Assembly (NCBI RefSeq): GCF_944323605.1
Contig: NZ_CALUTC010000010.1
Span: 1-56,434, forward strand
Reading direction: 5' to 3'
From: an uncultured Campylobacter sp.
GTDB taxonomy: Bacteria > Campylobacterota > Campylobacteria > Campylobacterales > Campylobacteraceae
Length of the DNA stretch: 56,434 bases
Shown piece by piece: positions 36,492 to 48,164 of this stretch. How positions within the stretch are numbered: position 1 is the stretch's first letter; every line of letters starts with the position of its first letter. A program made the position numbers and the translations under genes. Under the pieces are notes generated by a model, which saw only the letters and a program-made list of their open reading frames with translations, was not told the origin of the DNA and searched no databases.

Positions 36492-37742
36492 ATGAAAATA
36501 GCTATACTAGGCTATGGAACTGTAGGTTCTGCAGTAGCTAAGGTGCTGATAGAAAACAAAGACATTATAAGTGCTAGGTGCGGTCAGGTCATAGAGCCTG
36601 TTATTGCTCTTGCAAGAAGCAAGAAAGAAAATTCTTTGATACCAGTCATAAGCGATGTAAATGAAATTTTAAATAGAGATGATATTGATGTTTTTGTAGA
36701 GCTTATGGGAGGTATAGATACCCCGTTTAACATAGTTAGCGAAATTTTAAAAAGAAAAAAAGCGGTTGTAAGTGCTAATAAAGCTATGTTAGCATACCAC
36801 AGATATGAGCTTGAATCTTTGGCAAAAGACACATTTTTTGGATATGAAGCAAGCGTTGCTGGCGGCATACCTATAATAAGAATTTTAAAAGAAGGCTTAA
36901 GTGCAAATAATATAATCGGCATAAAGGCTATATTAAACGGCACTAGCAATTTCATACTAAGCAGTATGAAGCAAAAAAATACAAGCTTTAATGAAGCCTT
37001 AAAACAGGCTCAAGATTTGGGTTATGCTGAGGCAAATCCTAGTTTTGATGTGAATGGTGATGACGCAGCACACAAACTTTTAATACTTTCTAGTATAGCT
37101 TATGGCTTGAAAGCAAAACCAGAAGATATTTTAATAGAGGGCATAAGCAAGATAAGTGCTGATGATATGTATTTTGCTGATGAATTTGATTTGAATATAA
37201 AATTGTTAGGCATAGCAAAAGCGAAAAAAGATAAGGTAGAATTGCGAGTGCATCCTACAATGCTGCCTAAGGATACGATGCTGGCAAAAGTAGATGGCGT
37301 TATGAATGCTATAAGTATAAGCGGAGATATGCTTGGAGAGAGTCTTTATTATGGAGCTGGAGCAGGAGGAAACGCAACTGCTAGTGCGGTAATTTCTGAC
37401 TTGATGGATTATGCTAAAAATTCTAATTCCGCTAAAATACCAATGCTAGGCTTTAGTTCAAAAACAAAATTTACCTTAGTAAAAAAAGATGAAATTTATT
37501 CAAAGTATTATTTAAGACTTGTTGTTGAAGATAAGCTTGGTGTGCTTTCAAAGATAACAAAACTAATGTGCGATAATGGAATTTCAGTAGATATATTTTT
37601 ACAAAAACCAAAAGGTGGTGAAAGCACCTTATTTTTCACTACCCACGAGAGTTATGAAAAAAGTATAAATTTGTTACTCCAGAATTTAAAAGAAGAAAAT
37701 TTTATAAAGGCTGAGCCTTTTATGATGAGAATGGAAAATTAA
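36492..37742 (+). CDS. hom: Homoserine dehydrogenase
   Basis: Reduces aspartate semialdehyde to homoserine on the threonine/methionine branch. With ATG 36492 as start (the GTG two codons earlier adds only Met-Ile and lies within the previous stop region) it has 416 residues. It shows the Rossmann start ILGYGTVGSAVAKVL, SANKAMLAYH, the catalytic region GGIPIIRILKEGLSANNI and NGTSNFIL, and a C-terminal ACT domain (about 345-416) for feedback by threonine. It is closely linked to the aminotransferase and yraN. Confidence 0.95.
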   Translation: MKIAILGYGTVGSAVAKVLIENKDIISARCGQVIEPVIALARSKKENSLIPVISDVNEILNRDDIDVFVELMGGIDTPFNIVSEILKRKKAVVSANKAMLAYHRYELESLAKDTFFGYEASVAGGIPIIRILKEGLSANNIIGIKAILNGTSNFILSSMKQKNTSFNEALKQAQDLGYAEANPSFDVNGDDAAHKLLILSSIAYGLKAKPEDILIEGISKISADDMYFADEFDLNIKLLGIAKAKKDKVELRVHPTMLPKDTMLAKVDGVMNAISISGDMLGESLYYGAGAGGNATASAVISDLMDYAKNSNSAKIPMLGFSSKTKFTLVKKDEIYSKYYLRLVVEDKLGVLSKITKLMCDNGISVDIFLQKPKGGESTLFFTTHESYEKSINLLLQNLKEENFIKAEPFMMRMEN

Positions 37743-38081
37743 ATGGGGCTTAGCTCCTATGTAAGTGGAATTTTAGGAGAAGATAGGGCTTGTGTTTTTT
37801 TAAAAAAGCAAGGTTTTGATATACTAGCTAGGAATTTTAGATCCAAGTTTGGCGAGATAGATATAATAGCCCTAAAAGATGAAATTTTACATTTTATAGA
37901 GGTAAAATTTACTCAAAATGATTACGAAGTGGCTTATAGATTAGATAGTAAAAAATACAAAAAGCTAATAAAAACAATTGATTATTATCTTATGAAACAA
38001 GCTTTTAAAAGGGATTTTCAGCTGGATTTGCTTTGTGTAAAAGGCAAGGAAATTGATTTTATTCAAAATATTACTTTTTAA
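37743..38081 (+). CDS. UPF0102 (YraN-like) protein
   Basis: A 112-residue putative nuclease-like protein. It contains RNFRSKFGEIDIIALKD, the conserved E...D...EVK arrangement of restriction-endonuclease-like folds, in GEIDII and FIEVKF. The precise role is unknown; homologues are often next to rnhB or hom. Its ATG starts one base after the hom stop region, so it is part of the operon. Confidence 0.85.
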   Translation: MGLSSYVSGILGEDRACVFLKKQGFDILARNFRSKFGEIDIIALKDEILHFIEVKFTQNDYEVAYRLDSKKYKKLIKTIDYYLMKQAFKRDFQLDLLCVKGKEIDFIQNITF

Positions 38082-38113
38082 TTTTATTTAACCTCAAAAT
38101 TATCTTTTTAGGT

Positions 38114-38119
38114 TATAAT
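38114..38119 (+). promoter_or_regulatory. -10 box of trxA
   Basis: TATAAT 27 bases before trxA, after the T-rich stretch TATCTTTTTAGG. Confidence 0.55.
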
Positions 38120-38145
38120 TAAGAAAAAATATTTGAGGAGAAAAA

Positions 38146-38460
38146 ATGGGAAAATATTTAGAGCTTACTTCAAAGAATTTTGATGATGCAAAGAGTGGTG
38201 TAGCCTTGGTTGATTTTTGGGCGCCTTGGTGCGGACCTTGTAGAATGTTGGCTCCTGTTATAGATGAGCTTGCAAATGACTTTGATGGCAAGGCTAAAAT
38301 TTGCAAGGTAAATACCGATGAAGAAGGCGATTTAGCAGCACAGTATGGTGTTCGTTCTATACCTACTATAATATTCTTTAAAAATGGAGAGGTTGTAGAT
38401 CAGTTAGTTGGTGCACAGTCAAAACAAGCACTTACTGATAAACTAAATTCTTTACTTTAA
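38146..38460 (+). CDS. trxA: Thioredoxin
   Basis: A 104-residue cytosolic thioredoxin with the active site WCGPC in DFWAPWCGPCRML, the cis-Pro motif SIPTIIFF and the final QLVGAQSK. It keeps ribonucleotide reductase and peroxiredoxins reduced. It has its own promoter and is followed by a strong hairpin, then trxB 136 bases on. Confidence 0.98.
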   Translation: MGKYLELTSKNFDDAKSGVALVDFWAPWCGPCRMLAPVIDELANDFDGKAKICKVNTDEEGDLAAQYGVRSIPTIIFFKNGEVVDQLVGAQSKQALTDKLNSLL

Positions 38461-38487
38461 AATTTAGCCACTTATGTGGCTAAATTT
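38461..38487 (+). terminator. trxA terminator hairpin
   Basis: AATTTAGCCAC (38461-38471) pairs perfectly with GTGGCTAAATT (38476-38486) around TTAT, directly after the stop codon. The following T-run is short. Confidence 0.6.
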
Positions 38488-38596
38488 AACTTCAAATGCA
38501 TCTTTTATATTTTTTTTCATAATATTTTTTATCATTAACTATTTCTTATTTTAAAAATTCTAAAATTATTTAAAAATATAAATTCAAGGAAAAATT

Positions 38597-39535
38597 ATGT
38601 TAGATTTAGCGATAATAGGTGGAGGACCTGCAGGGCTTAGTGCAGGGCTTTATGCCACTCGTGGGGGTCTTAAAAATGTTGTAATGTTTGAGAAAGGTAT
38701 GCCAGGAGGTCAGATAACATCTAGTTCAGAAATAGAAAACTATCCCGGCGTTGCTACTGTTATGGACGGAATTTCTTTTATGGCACCTTGGAGTGAGCAA
38801 TGTATGCGTTTTGGTTTAAAACACGAAATGATTACTGTAAATAAAATAAGTAAAAATGACGATGAAAGCTTTGATATTAAACTAGAAGATGGCAACGTGC
38901 AAAAAGCTAAAGCTGTGATAGTTTGCACTGGTTCAAGACCAAGAAGAGCTGGTTTTAAGGGCGAGGATGAATTTTTTGGTAAAGGTGTCAGCACATGTGC
39001 AACTTGCGACGGATTTTTTTATAAAAACAAAGAAGTAGCAGTTTTAGGTGGTGGAGATACCGCACTTGAAGAGGCTTTATATCTTGCAAATATTTGTTCT
39101 AAGGTTTATTTGATACACAGAAGAGACGAATTTAGAGCCGCCCCTAGCACAGTAGAAAAAGTTAAGAAAAACGGTAAAATAGAACTAATAACAAATGCTA
39201 TTGTTGATGAGGTTTATGGTGATAATAGCGGAGTTTGTGGAGTAAAAGTTAAGCTTAAAGACGGCTCTATAAGAGATTTATCTGTTCCCGGAATTTTTAC
39301 ATTTGTAGGTTTAGATGTTCAAAATGAAATCTTAAAGCAAGATGATGGTTCTTTTTTATGCAATGTCGAAGAAACAGGACAAGTAATAGTAAATTTAAAA
39401 ATGCAAACAAATGTTAAAGGATTATTTGTGGCAGGAGATTTAAGAATAGATGCTCCAAAACAAGTTATTTCAGCTGCTGGAGACGGTGCAGTAGCAGCAC
39501 TTTCAGCACTTTCTTATGTGGAAAGCCTACATTAA
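38597..39535 (+). CDS. trxB: Thioredoxin reductase
   Basis: A 312-residue NADPH-dependent flavoenzyme that reduces thioredoxin. FAD binding is shown by [16 protein letters not shown], the redox pair CATC (in [14 protein letters not shown]), NADPH binding by [15 protein letters not shown] and the FAD end [22 protein letters not shown]. All are intact. It is separated from trxA by a terminator and has its own leader region. SD is AAGGAA. Confidence 0.97.
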   Translation: MLDLAIIGGGPAGLSAGLYATRGGLKNVVMFEKGMPGGQITSSSEIENYPGVATVMDGISFMAPWSEQCMRFGLKHEMITVNKISKNDDESFDIKLEDGNVQKAKAVIVCTGSRPRRAGFKGEDEFFGKGVSTCATCDGFFYKNKEVAVLGGGDTALEEALYLANICSKVYLIHRRDEFRAAPSTVEKVKKNGKIELITNAIVDEVYGDNSGVCGVKVKLKDGSIRDLSVPGIFTFVGLDVQNEILKQDDGSFLCNVEETGQVIVNLKMQTNVKGLFVAGDLRIDAPKQVISAAGDGAVAALSALSYVESLH

Positions 39536-39544
39536 AATTTTTTT

Positions 39545-39578
39545 GGCTTTGTAGAAGTTTTAATTTACAAAGCCTTTT
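39545..39578 (+). terminator. trxB terminator
   Basis: GGCTTTGTA (39545-39553) pairs with TACAAAGCC (39566-39574) and is followed by TTTT. Confidence 0.7.
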
Positions 39579-39625
39579 AATAATACAAAAAAAAATACAA
39601 AAAAAATGACTTTTGTTAATCAAAG

Positions 39626-39648
39626 TTTGCAATAATTCAAATTGCAAA
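39626..39648 (+). repeat. Perfect inverted repeat upstream of small exported gene
   Basis: TTTGCAAT (39626-39633) and ATTGCAAA (39641-39648) around 7 bases. It lies 23 bases before the ATG at 39671 and could be an operator or a 5' UTR hairpin. Confidence 0.4.
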
Positions 39649-39670
39649 TTAAATTTTAAAGGATGTTATC

Positions 39671-39880
39671 ATGAAAAAAGTTTTAAGTGCTGTTGCTGTA
39701 TTAGCTCTAACTTCATCTTTTGTTCTAGCTAATGATGCTGCTAAAAGTATAGGTGCAAATGCTGCTGCTGGTGCATTATCTGGCAAAAGCGGTAAAGAAA
39801 TAGCTAAAGATGCTAAAAATCAAGCTAAAGACGCTGCTAAACAAGAAGCTCAAAACAAGCTTAATAAACTTCTAAACTAA
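39671..39880 (+). CDS. Small exported Ala/Lys-rich protein
   Basis: A 69-residue protein with a Sec signal peptide (residues 1-20, ending VLA-ND). The mature 49 residues are a repetitive amphipathic helix rich in Ala, Lys, Gln, Asn and Asp, with no Cys. It resembles small periplasmic stress or lipoprotein-like helices, but no family is claimed. It is bracketed by terminators on both sides, so it is transcribed alone, probably at a high level, judging by its strong SD AAAGGA. Confidence 0.78.
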   Translation: MKKVLSAVAVLALTSSFVLANDAAKSIGANAAAGALSGKSGKEIAKDAKNQAKDAAKQEAQNKLNKLLN

Positions 39881-39885
39881 GAAGC

Positions 39886-39917
39886 TAGGCTAGAGAAATC
39901 TAGCCTAAATTTACTTT
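39886..39917 (+). terminator. Terminator after small exported gene
   Basis: TAGGCTAGA (39886-39894) pairs with TCTAGCCTA (39899-39907) around GAAA, followed by an AT-rich stretch ending CTTTTA. Confidence 0.65.
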
Positions 39918-40004
39918 TATTCTCTTATAAAGTTATTGTGATTTTAAACTATGCTTAATTTTTAAAAATAATATAAAATTAATTTAGATATAATTTTATT
40001 TCGT

Positions 40005-40111
40005 AACCCTCTTTCAGATTTGCTGTGGCACACGGTAAAATAAAATGCTCTGCTGTGTTCCCACCCTGAAGCGATGTTTTAAAAAACCATTGCACAGGTC
40101 TAAAAAAGGGC
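40005..40111 (-). ncRNA. ffs: Signal recognition particle RNA (4.5S)
   Basis: The small bacterial SRP RNA is on the minus strand. Its apical domain IV has CAGG and AGCAG facing each other around a GGAA tetraloop (40046-40070), the binding site for Ffh. The 5' end GCCCT pairs with AGGG at the 3' end, and CTGTG pairs with CACAG, giving a long rod of about 107 bases. A TATGAT -10 box lies 8 bases before the 5' end. It works with Ffh/FtsY in co-translational targeting to the membrane. Confidence 0.85.
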
Positions 40112-40118
40112 AAGTAAA

Positions 40119-40124
40119 ATCATA
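40119..40124 (-). promoter_or_regulatory. -10 box of SRP RNA gene
   Basis: TATGAT on the minus strand, spaced correctly for a start at 40111. Confidence 0.5.
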
Positions 40125-40165
40125 GCAAATTTTTTTAACATTTTGTTAAATTAAGAAGGAAAAAT

Positions 40166-41923
40166 ATGCAAAAAAACAAGCTTGTTTATATAAGTCGTTT
40201 TATTGTTTCATCGATTAGCTTTATTTTTTTATTTGTCATTTTGCTAAGCTATCATAGCTTCCTTACTCTTTGTGCTGGAATTTGCGTGTTTTTATTTGCG
40301 ATGATACTACTTCAAGATGCTTTTAAGGTGCTTTCTGGGGGAATTTTAGATAGGATATTAGATAAGGTAGCAGATAAAAATTATAAAGCTTTTATATTCG
40401 GTTTTACTTTAAGCACCATAGTTCAATCAAGCGGACTCGTATCGGTTATAGCTATATCTTTTTTAAGTGCTTCTTTGATAAGCCTACAAGCCGGTGTTGC
40501 TATGATATATGGAGTAAATTTATCTACTGCTTTTTCTGCTTGGATAGTGGGTTATTTTGGTTTAAAAAGTGAAATTTCACTTTATGCTATGCCTCTTATT
40601 ATATTTGGGGTTATACTTTATTTCAATAAAGATAAGACTAAAAAACATATAGGTCTTTTCGTGCTTTCTCTTGGTTTTTTGTTTCTTGGAATTTCTTATA
40701 TGAAAGAAGGGTTTGAGAATTTCAAAGATAGCGTAGATATTAGTAAATATCAAATGCAAGGTTTTTTAGGGCTTATAGTGTATGTTTTTATAGGTATAAT
40801 TATAACTTCCCTTACACAGTCTTCACACGCCACTTTAACCTTAGCAATTACCGCTTTAAGTGTATCTCAAGTATCTTATGAAAACGCAGTTGCTTTAGCA
40901 ATAGGAGCAAATATTGGTAGCACTATAATGACTGTTATAGGTTCTATAGGCTCAAATGCACAAGGTAAAAAAATCACTGCCACACACGTTCTTTTCAATG
41001 TTATAGCAGCTTTTATATCCATTATTTTTATAAAATACTATCTTCTTGCAACTGATTATCTTGCTACTATTCTTGATATAAAAAGCGATGATTATGTTTT
41101 AAAACTAGCTCTTTTTACCACTCTTTTCAATGTTATAGCTGTTATTTTACTATACCCTTTTATAAAGCAAATGTGTTTTGTATTAGACAAATTTATCAAA
41201 GAAAAAAGAAGTGTTAATAATATAGAAAAATCCATATATTTAAACGACAGTGCTTTAGAATTTGCAGATAGTGCCAAAGAGGTTTTGCTAAGGGAAAATA
41301 AAAATCTTTTTGAGAAGGCATCTTTTTTAATAGCCACTAGCATAAATGTGAAAGAAGAAGATATAGTTTCTACTTTAGATGTGAATCAACTCATAAAAGA
41401 AAGAAATAAAGATTTGGATTTAGATTTTGATGAGTTATACAGGCTTAAGTTTAAAAACCTTTATTCTGAAATCATAGATTTTATAGTCCGTTCAAACACC
41501 GCACATGGATATAATGAACAAGCAAATATTTTTGTGGATTTGAAAAGAGCTTCTTTGTTTATGGCTGCTTCAGTAAAAGAGGCTAAAGAATTACATATAA
41601 ATGTAAAAAAATACGCATTTTCAAACAACCAGGCTTTAAGCGAAGAATACTCTCATCTAAGACGAAATATACTTAGATTATTAAGATTAAGCAAGCAGCT
41701 TTTGCAAACTGAAAGCAAAGAAGATGCGATACAACTAAGAGAGCAACTTGATTTTAATGTAAAAAAATACGATGCTATTTCATCAAATTCTTTAGATTCT
41801 TTGATAAGATATAAAAGAATTACTGACACTATGGCTACATCGATAATGAACGATACAGCTATTGCAAGAAGCATAGCAAAAGATTTGATACATGCTTGTG
41901 ATATTTTGTGTTCTATTGATTAA
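40166..41923 (+). CDS. Na/Pi-cotransporter family protein with PhoU-like tail
   Basis: A 585-residue protein. The first 340 residues form about nine membrane helices with two inverted Na_Pi_cotrans repeats marked by QSSGLVSVIAISF (near 95) and TQSSHATLTLAITAL (near 220), both with the QSS signature. The last 230 residues are soluble helices resembling PhoU. YjbB-type proteins move phosphate, usually by sodium coupling; direction is not clear from sequence. Its stop codon overlaps the convergent murB stop by 3 bases. Confidence 0.9.
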   Translation: MQKNKLVYISRFIVSSISFIFLFVILLSYHSFLTLCAGICVFLFAMILLQDAFKVLSGGILDRILDKVADKNYKAFIFGFTLSTIVQSSGLVSVIAISFLSASLISLQAGVAMIYGVNLSTAFSAWIVGYFGLKSEISLYAMPLIIFGVILYFNKDKTKKHIGLFVLSLGFLFLGISYMKEGFENFKDSVDISKYQMQGFLGLIVYVFIGIIITSLTQSSHATLTLAITALSVSQVSYENAVALAIGANIGSTIMTVIGSIGSNAQGKKITATHVLFNVIAAFISIIFIKYYLLATDYLATILDIKSDDYVLKLALFTTLFNVIAVILLYPFIKQMCFVLDKFIKEKRSVNNIEKSIYLNDSALEFADSAKEVLLRENKNLFEKASFLIATSINVKEEDIVSTLDVNQLIKERNKDLDLDFDELYRLKFKNLYSEIIDFIVRSNTAHGYNEQANIFVDLKRASLFMAASVKEAKELHINVKKYAFSNNQALSEEYSHLRRNILRLLRLSKQLLQTESKEDAIQLREQLDFNVKKYDAISSNSLDSLIRYKRITDTMATSIMNDTAIARSIAKDLIHACDILCSID

Positions 41924-42696
41924 ATTATAACTACTTCTCTTTGAAGTTTTATGCCAAAATTTTCAAATACTCTTTTTTCAGCAAGTTCTATCAAAAATAT
42001 CGCATCTTCAAAGGTGGCATTTTTTTTGTTGATTAAGAAATTTGCGTGTTTATCGCTAAAGCAGGCGTCATTCTTACAAAATCCCTTTAAGCCAACAGCT
42101 TCTATAAGTCTTCCTGCATAATCATTTGGTGGATTTTTAAAGATAGAGCCAAAAGAAGCTCCGCTTGGTTGATTATCTCTCATATTTTTTAAAATTTCAT
42201 CTCTCTCTTTGTCAAATCCGTATTCTAATCTAAATTTTGCACTAAACATCACATCTTTTTCATTGCAATATCTATAAGAAAAACAAAGCTCATCTTTTTG
42301 TTTTTCCTTTTTCGCACTTCTTACAGAAAGTAAATATTTGCTTATATTTTCATCTTTTAAACCAGCATTCATCTTTATAAGTCCGCCAAGAAGTCCCGGA
42401 ATTTTACGCAAAAACTCAAAGCCTTTTAGATTATTTTCTTTTGCGAATTTGTATATTTTCGAGGATTTTGTGGCACAACCTATGTTTATAAGCATATATT
42501 TTTCATTCTTTTCAAGAATATCTATGAAATCAAATTTTTTAGATAAAATACCAAGTTTCTTTTTATCATTTGATACTAAAAGATTGTTAGCTCCACCAAC
42601 TATAAATCCATCAAAAACATCTATATCATCTAAAACTTCAACTTCAAATTTCCCGCCTATACGAACTGAAGAGTATTTTTTAAAATCTATTATCAT
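41920..42696 (-). CDS. murB: UDP-N-acetylenolpyruvoylglucosamine reductase
   Basis: An FAD enzyme that reduces the enolpyruvyl group to give UDP-MurNAc in peptidoglycan synthesis. The 258-residue form is short, as in other Campylobacterota. FAD contacts are in VGGANNLLVS, GCATKSSKI and the GFEFLRKIPGLLGG segment; the catalytic Ser lies in GASFGSIFKNP, with the Glu near the C-terminus. It overlaps fliQ by 4 bases (ATGA), so it is translationally coupled to a flagellar gene. Confidence 0.93.
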   Translation of the reverse strand: MIIDFKKYSSVRIGGKFEVEVLDDIDVFDGFIVGGANNLLVSNDKKKLGILSKKFDFIDILEKNEKYMLINIGCATKSSKIYKFAKENNLKGFEFLRKIPGLLGGLIKMNAGLKDENISKYLLSVRSAKKEKQKDELCFSYRYCNEKDVMFSAKFRLEYGFDKERDEILKNMRDNQPSGASFGSIFKNPPNDYAGRLIEAVGLKGFCKNDACFSDKHANFLINKKNATFEDAIFLIELAEKRVFENFGIKLQREVVII

Positions 42697-42959
42697 TTTA
42701 TAAAGCTTGGAATTTGCTCAAAAATCCCCACGGTAAAATCAATCATCACGTTCATCATCCAAGGCATTAAAAATATTAGCACTACAACAACAAGTAAAAT
42801 TTTAGGCACAAAAGATAGGGTCATTTCGTTTATTTGAGTTGTAGCTTGAAATATACTTATTATAAGCCCAGCTATAAGCCCAGCTAAAAGCATAGGCAAA
42901 GAAAGCATAAGTGTAATTTTAAAGGTTTGAACGCCAATGGCAACTAAAGCACTTTCCAT
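42693..42959 (-). CDS. fliQ: Flagellar export protein FliQ
   Basis: An 88-residue membrane component of the flagellar type III export gate (FliPQR). Two hydrophobic helices (about 13-35 and 54-74) surround the conserved ISIFQATTQINEMTLSFVPKI segment. Length is standard. The fliQ-murB order equals C. jejuni Cj1675-Cj1676. The -10-like TATTAT upstream is a housekeeping rather than a flagellar promoter. Confidence 0.95.
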   Translation of the reverse strand: MESALVAIGVQTFKITLMLSLPMLLAGLIAGLIISIFQATTQINEMTLSFVPKILLVVVVLIFLMPWMMNVMIDFTVGIFEQIPSFIK

Positions 42960-42998
42960 AATAGCCCTTATAATTTTTTAAAATAATAGCAAATTTTT

Positions 42999-43862
42999 TT
43001 AAGAATTCCTAATTTCTTCATATTCAAGTGGTATTAAATAATCCTTTACATCTATATTTTTTTCATAAAAACCGTAGTTAAAACCAAGCTCAAAAAGCTT
43101 ATTTACAGCTTTTAATTGAAGCTCATTCATAGATATGGAATTTTTGTTTGCATATAAATTTAAGTATGTATTTAATTTTTCTTCATCTACTCTTATTAAT
43201 TTTCTTTGCATTAGCATTTTGCTAAGTATAGCTTTGTTGCTATCGGCTAAAGATACAGCCTTTGTTAAAATTTTTTCTATCTTTATAGCGTCGCTTAATG
43301 ACAAAGATCTTCTAAGTGCCATACCTCCAAGAGGAAGCGGTAAGTTTTCTTTTGCAAAATCAAGCCATATATCCCAAAGTTCAGCTTCAACGCAAAGGCT
43401 TTTATCAAAGTCTAAAATACTTTCGTGTATCAAAACACCAGCATCAACCTCATCTTCAAGCACCGCTTTTTCTATATCTAAGAAATTTTTATAAATTATT
43501 TTAGCCTCTTTGTATTTCATTTTGAAAATCAAAGCATTTGTTGTGTGTGCCCCGCTTAAAGCCACCTTGAAATTCTTTTTTAAAATTTTATCTTTTTTCT
43601 TTACTAGCTTTGGTCCATAACCCTCACCAAAAGAAACTGCCGTGCGTAATAATGCGTATTCATCGGCTATTAAAGGATACAAAGCAAATGAAATCGCACT
43701 TACATCATAAAAATTTTCCAAAGCCTTATCATTTAAACTTTGTATATCTAATGCTACATTTTCAAAGTCAAAATCTTGTCCTAACCAGCCAAATTTTACA
43801 GCCATATACATAAAAATATCATCGGCATCTGGCGAGTGTGCTACTGTTATTTTTTTTCTCAT
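42999..43862 (-). CDS. mqnD: 1,4-dihydroxy-6-naphthoate synthase MqnD
   Basis: Enzyme of the futalosine pathway to menaquinone, the respiratory quinone of Campylobacter. The 287 residues have the HSPDADDIFMYMAV start, GYGPKLV, GAHTTNALI, AGVLIHES and NLPLPLGGMALRR, which define MqnD as opposed to MqnA. The protein has the periplasmic-binding-protein-like fold but no signal peptide and acts in the cytosol. It is divergent from recA. This is the same gene as Cj1674 by position. Confidence 0.92.
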   Translation of the reverse strand: MRKKITVAHSPDADDIFMYMAVKFGWLGQDFDFENVALDIQSLNDKALENFYDVSAISFALYPLIADEYALLRTAVSFGEGYGPKLVKKKDKILKKNFKVALSGAHTTNALIFKMKYKEAKIIYKNFLDIEKAVLEDEVDAGVLIHESILDFDKSLCVEAELWDIWLDFAKENLPLPLGGMALRRSLSLSDAIKIEKILTKAVSLADSNKAILSKMLMQRKLIRVDEEKLNTYLNLYANKNSISMNELQLKAVNKLFELGFNYGFYEKNIDVKDYLIPLEYEEIRNS

Positions 43863-43970
43863 TTTAAACCTCTAAAAATAAAATTAAATTCTAGCAAAAT
43901 AAAAACATAAAATAAAGTTTATGTTAAAATTCTTTTTGTAAAATTTAGTTTCAATTCAAAAAGGAAAGTT

Positions 43971-46503
<2,533 letters not shown>

Positions 46504-46517
<14 letters not shown>

Positions 46518-47181
46518 TCTTATTTTTGTTCTTATTCTACCGGTTTTTATGTTTTCTAATGACAATCCTTTTATCGCCCCAAAGGATGTAGAAAAAGCAC
46601 GTTTGCAAGAACTTGAAAAAGAGGATATTAAATTTAGTTCTGATGCTAGAGCCATAAAGGATATTAGCATAACTTATATAAGTTTTGATGGCACTGAAAA
46701 GACTATGAAACTAAATATAAATAAAAGTATAGACTGGCACGAAACTTATTCTCTCATAAAAAATAAAACTCAAAGCCCAGATTCAACACAGATAATGGAC
46801 GTTTCAGTAACTATACCAGAAAATAAAAAGATAAATGCAACAAGTAGCGAGATAAATTCTTCTGTAAATATACAGTCTCCAAATGAAAACGGTAAAATAG
46901 AGGAATTCTTGAGCTTTGCAACCTATGATAAAAGTATCAAACTTGTAAGTTCTGATGAAATCGTGGGAAATTTTGCTTTGGGAAATCCTAGCAAGATAGT
47001 TATAGACTTTAAAAGAAATGCTGCTTTTAATACAAAAAGCATAAATTTGAAAAAAGCACCTTTTAAGAGGATTAGTATAGGTTCGCATAATACATATTAC
47101 AGGCTAGTCATATATTTAGATGGCAAGTATAATTATAAAATAGAAAAAAATGCCGACGGATACACTGTTTTAATAATTTAA
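46504..47181 (+). CDS. cgpA: Periplasmic glycoprotein CgpA-like, AMIN domain
   Basis: A 225-residue exported protein. Residues 1-18 are a signal peptide. The second half (about 140-225) looks like an AMIN domain, which in other proteins binds peptidoglycan or localises cell-wall enzymes. One PglB sequon is seen: E116-I-N118-S-S120. By position (recA-eno-DivIC-cgpA) it equals C. jejuni Cj1670c, a known N-glycoprotein. Start ATG overlaps the DivIC-like gene, so the two are coupled. Confidence 0.83.
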
Positions 47182-47206
47182 ATTTTAAGCATTAGTTTAT
47201 TTTTGT

Positions 47207-47212
47207 TAGAAT
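47207..47212 (+). promoter_or_regulatory. -10 box of ilvE
   Basis: TAGAAT after TTATTTTTGT, 26 bases before ilvE. Confidence 0.5.
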
Positions 47213-47237
47213 ATCTTAATTTTTTGAAAGGTTTATT

Positions 47238-48155
47238 ATGAGCATTAAAGCAGATAAAATTTGGCTTGATGGAAAACTTGTAAATTTTGAAGATGCTAAT
47301 TTACACTTTTTAACACATTCTTTACATTATGGAAATGCTGTTTTTGAAGGAACAAGGGCTTATAAAACAGATAAAGGTATGGCTATATTTAGATTAAAAG
47401 AACATACTAAACGTTTAATTGAATCGGCAAAAATTTGCCTACTTAAAAGCCCTTATACTCAAGAAGAATTAGAACAAGCACAGATAGAACTTTTAAGAGC
47501 TAATAATTTCAAAGCAAATACATATATAAGACCTTTGATTTTTTTAGGTGACGGTATAATGGGGCTTTACCACGCAAAAGCTAAGGTAAGAGTTGGAATA
47601 GCTGCTTGGGAGTGGGGAGCTTATCTTGGAGACGAGGGTATTAATAAAGGCATAAGAGTAAAAATTTCATCTTTTGCTAGAAATAGCGTAAAATCGTCTA
47701 TGGGCAAGGCAAAATCGAGTGCAAACTACTTAAATTCACAAATGGCAAAATACGAAGCGATAGAAGCTGGATATGAAGAAGCATTAATGTTGGATGAGGA
47801 AGGTTTTATAGCAGAAGGCACAGGAGAATGTTTTTTTATAGTTAAAAATGGTTGTTTGATTACCCCTCCAAATGATTTTTCTCTAAAAAGCATAACTCAA
47901 GATACTGTTTTAAAACTAGCTAATGATTTGAGCATACCAGTTCTAAGACAAAGGATAAGCAGAGATGAGGTTTATGTCGCTGATGAGGCTTTTTTCACTG
48001 GGACAGCAGCAGAGCTTACGCCTATAAATGAAGTAGATGCTAGGATTATAGGAAGTGGAAAAAGAGGAGATATAACCCACAGCTTGCAAAATGCTTTTTT
48101 TGACGTAGTTTATGGAAGAAATGATAAATATAAAGATATGCTAACTTATATATAA
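47238..48155 (+). CDS. ilvE: Branched-chain-amino-acid aminotransferase
   Basis: A class IV PLP aminotransferase that makes the last step to valine, isoleucine and leucine. The 305 residues contain THSLHYGNAVFEGTRAY, the PLP-lysine stretch MGKAKSSANYLNSQ (Lys of GKAK/SS near 157-159), EEALMLDEEGFIAEGTGEC and FFTGTAAELTPI. It complements the ilvI-ilvH-ilvC operon about 21 kb away. It heads a run with the SPFH and DUF2393 genes. Confidence 0.95.
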   Translation: MSIKADKIWLDGKLVNFEDANLHFLTHSLHYGNAVFEGTRAYKTDKGMAIFRLKEHTKRLIESAKICLLKSPYTQEELEQAQIELLRANNFKANTYIRPLIFLGDGIMGLYHAKAKVRVGIAAWEWGAYLGDEGINKGIRVKISSFARNSVKSSMGKAKSSANYLNSQMAKYEAIEAGYEEALMLDEEGFIAEGTGECFFIVKNGCLITPPNDFSLKSITQDTVLKLANDLSIPVLRQRISRDEVYVADEAFFTGTAAELTPINEVDARIIGSGKRGDITHSLQNAFFDVVYGRNDKYKDMLTYI

Positions 48156-48164
48156 AGGAAAAAT

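Noticed and set aside
43135..43494. Plus-strand open frame inside mqnD
   Set aside because: Shadow of mqnD with Ser/Phe-rich composition and no initiation signals.
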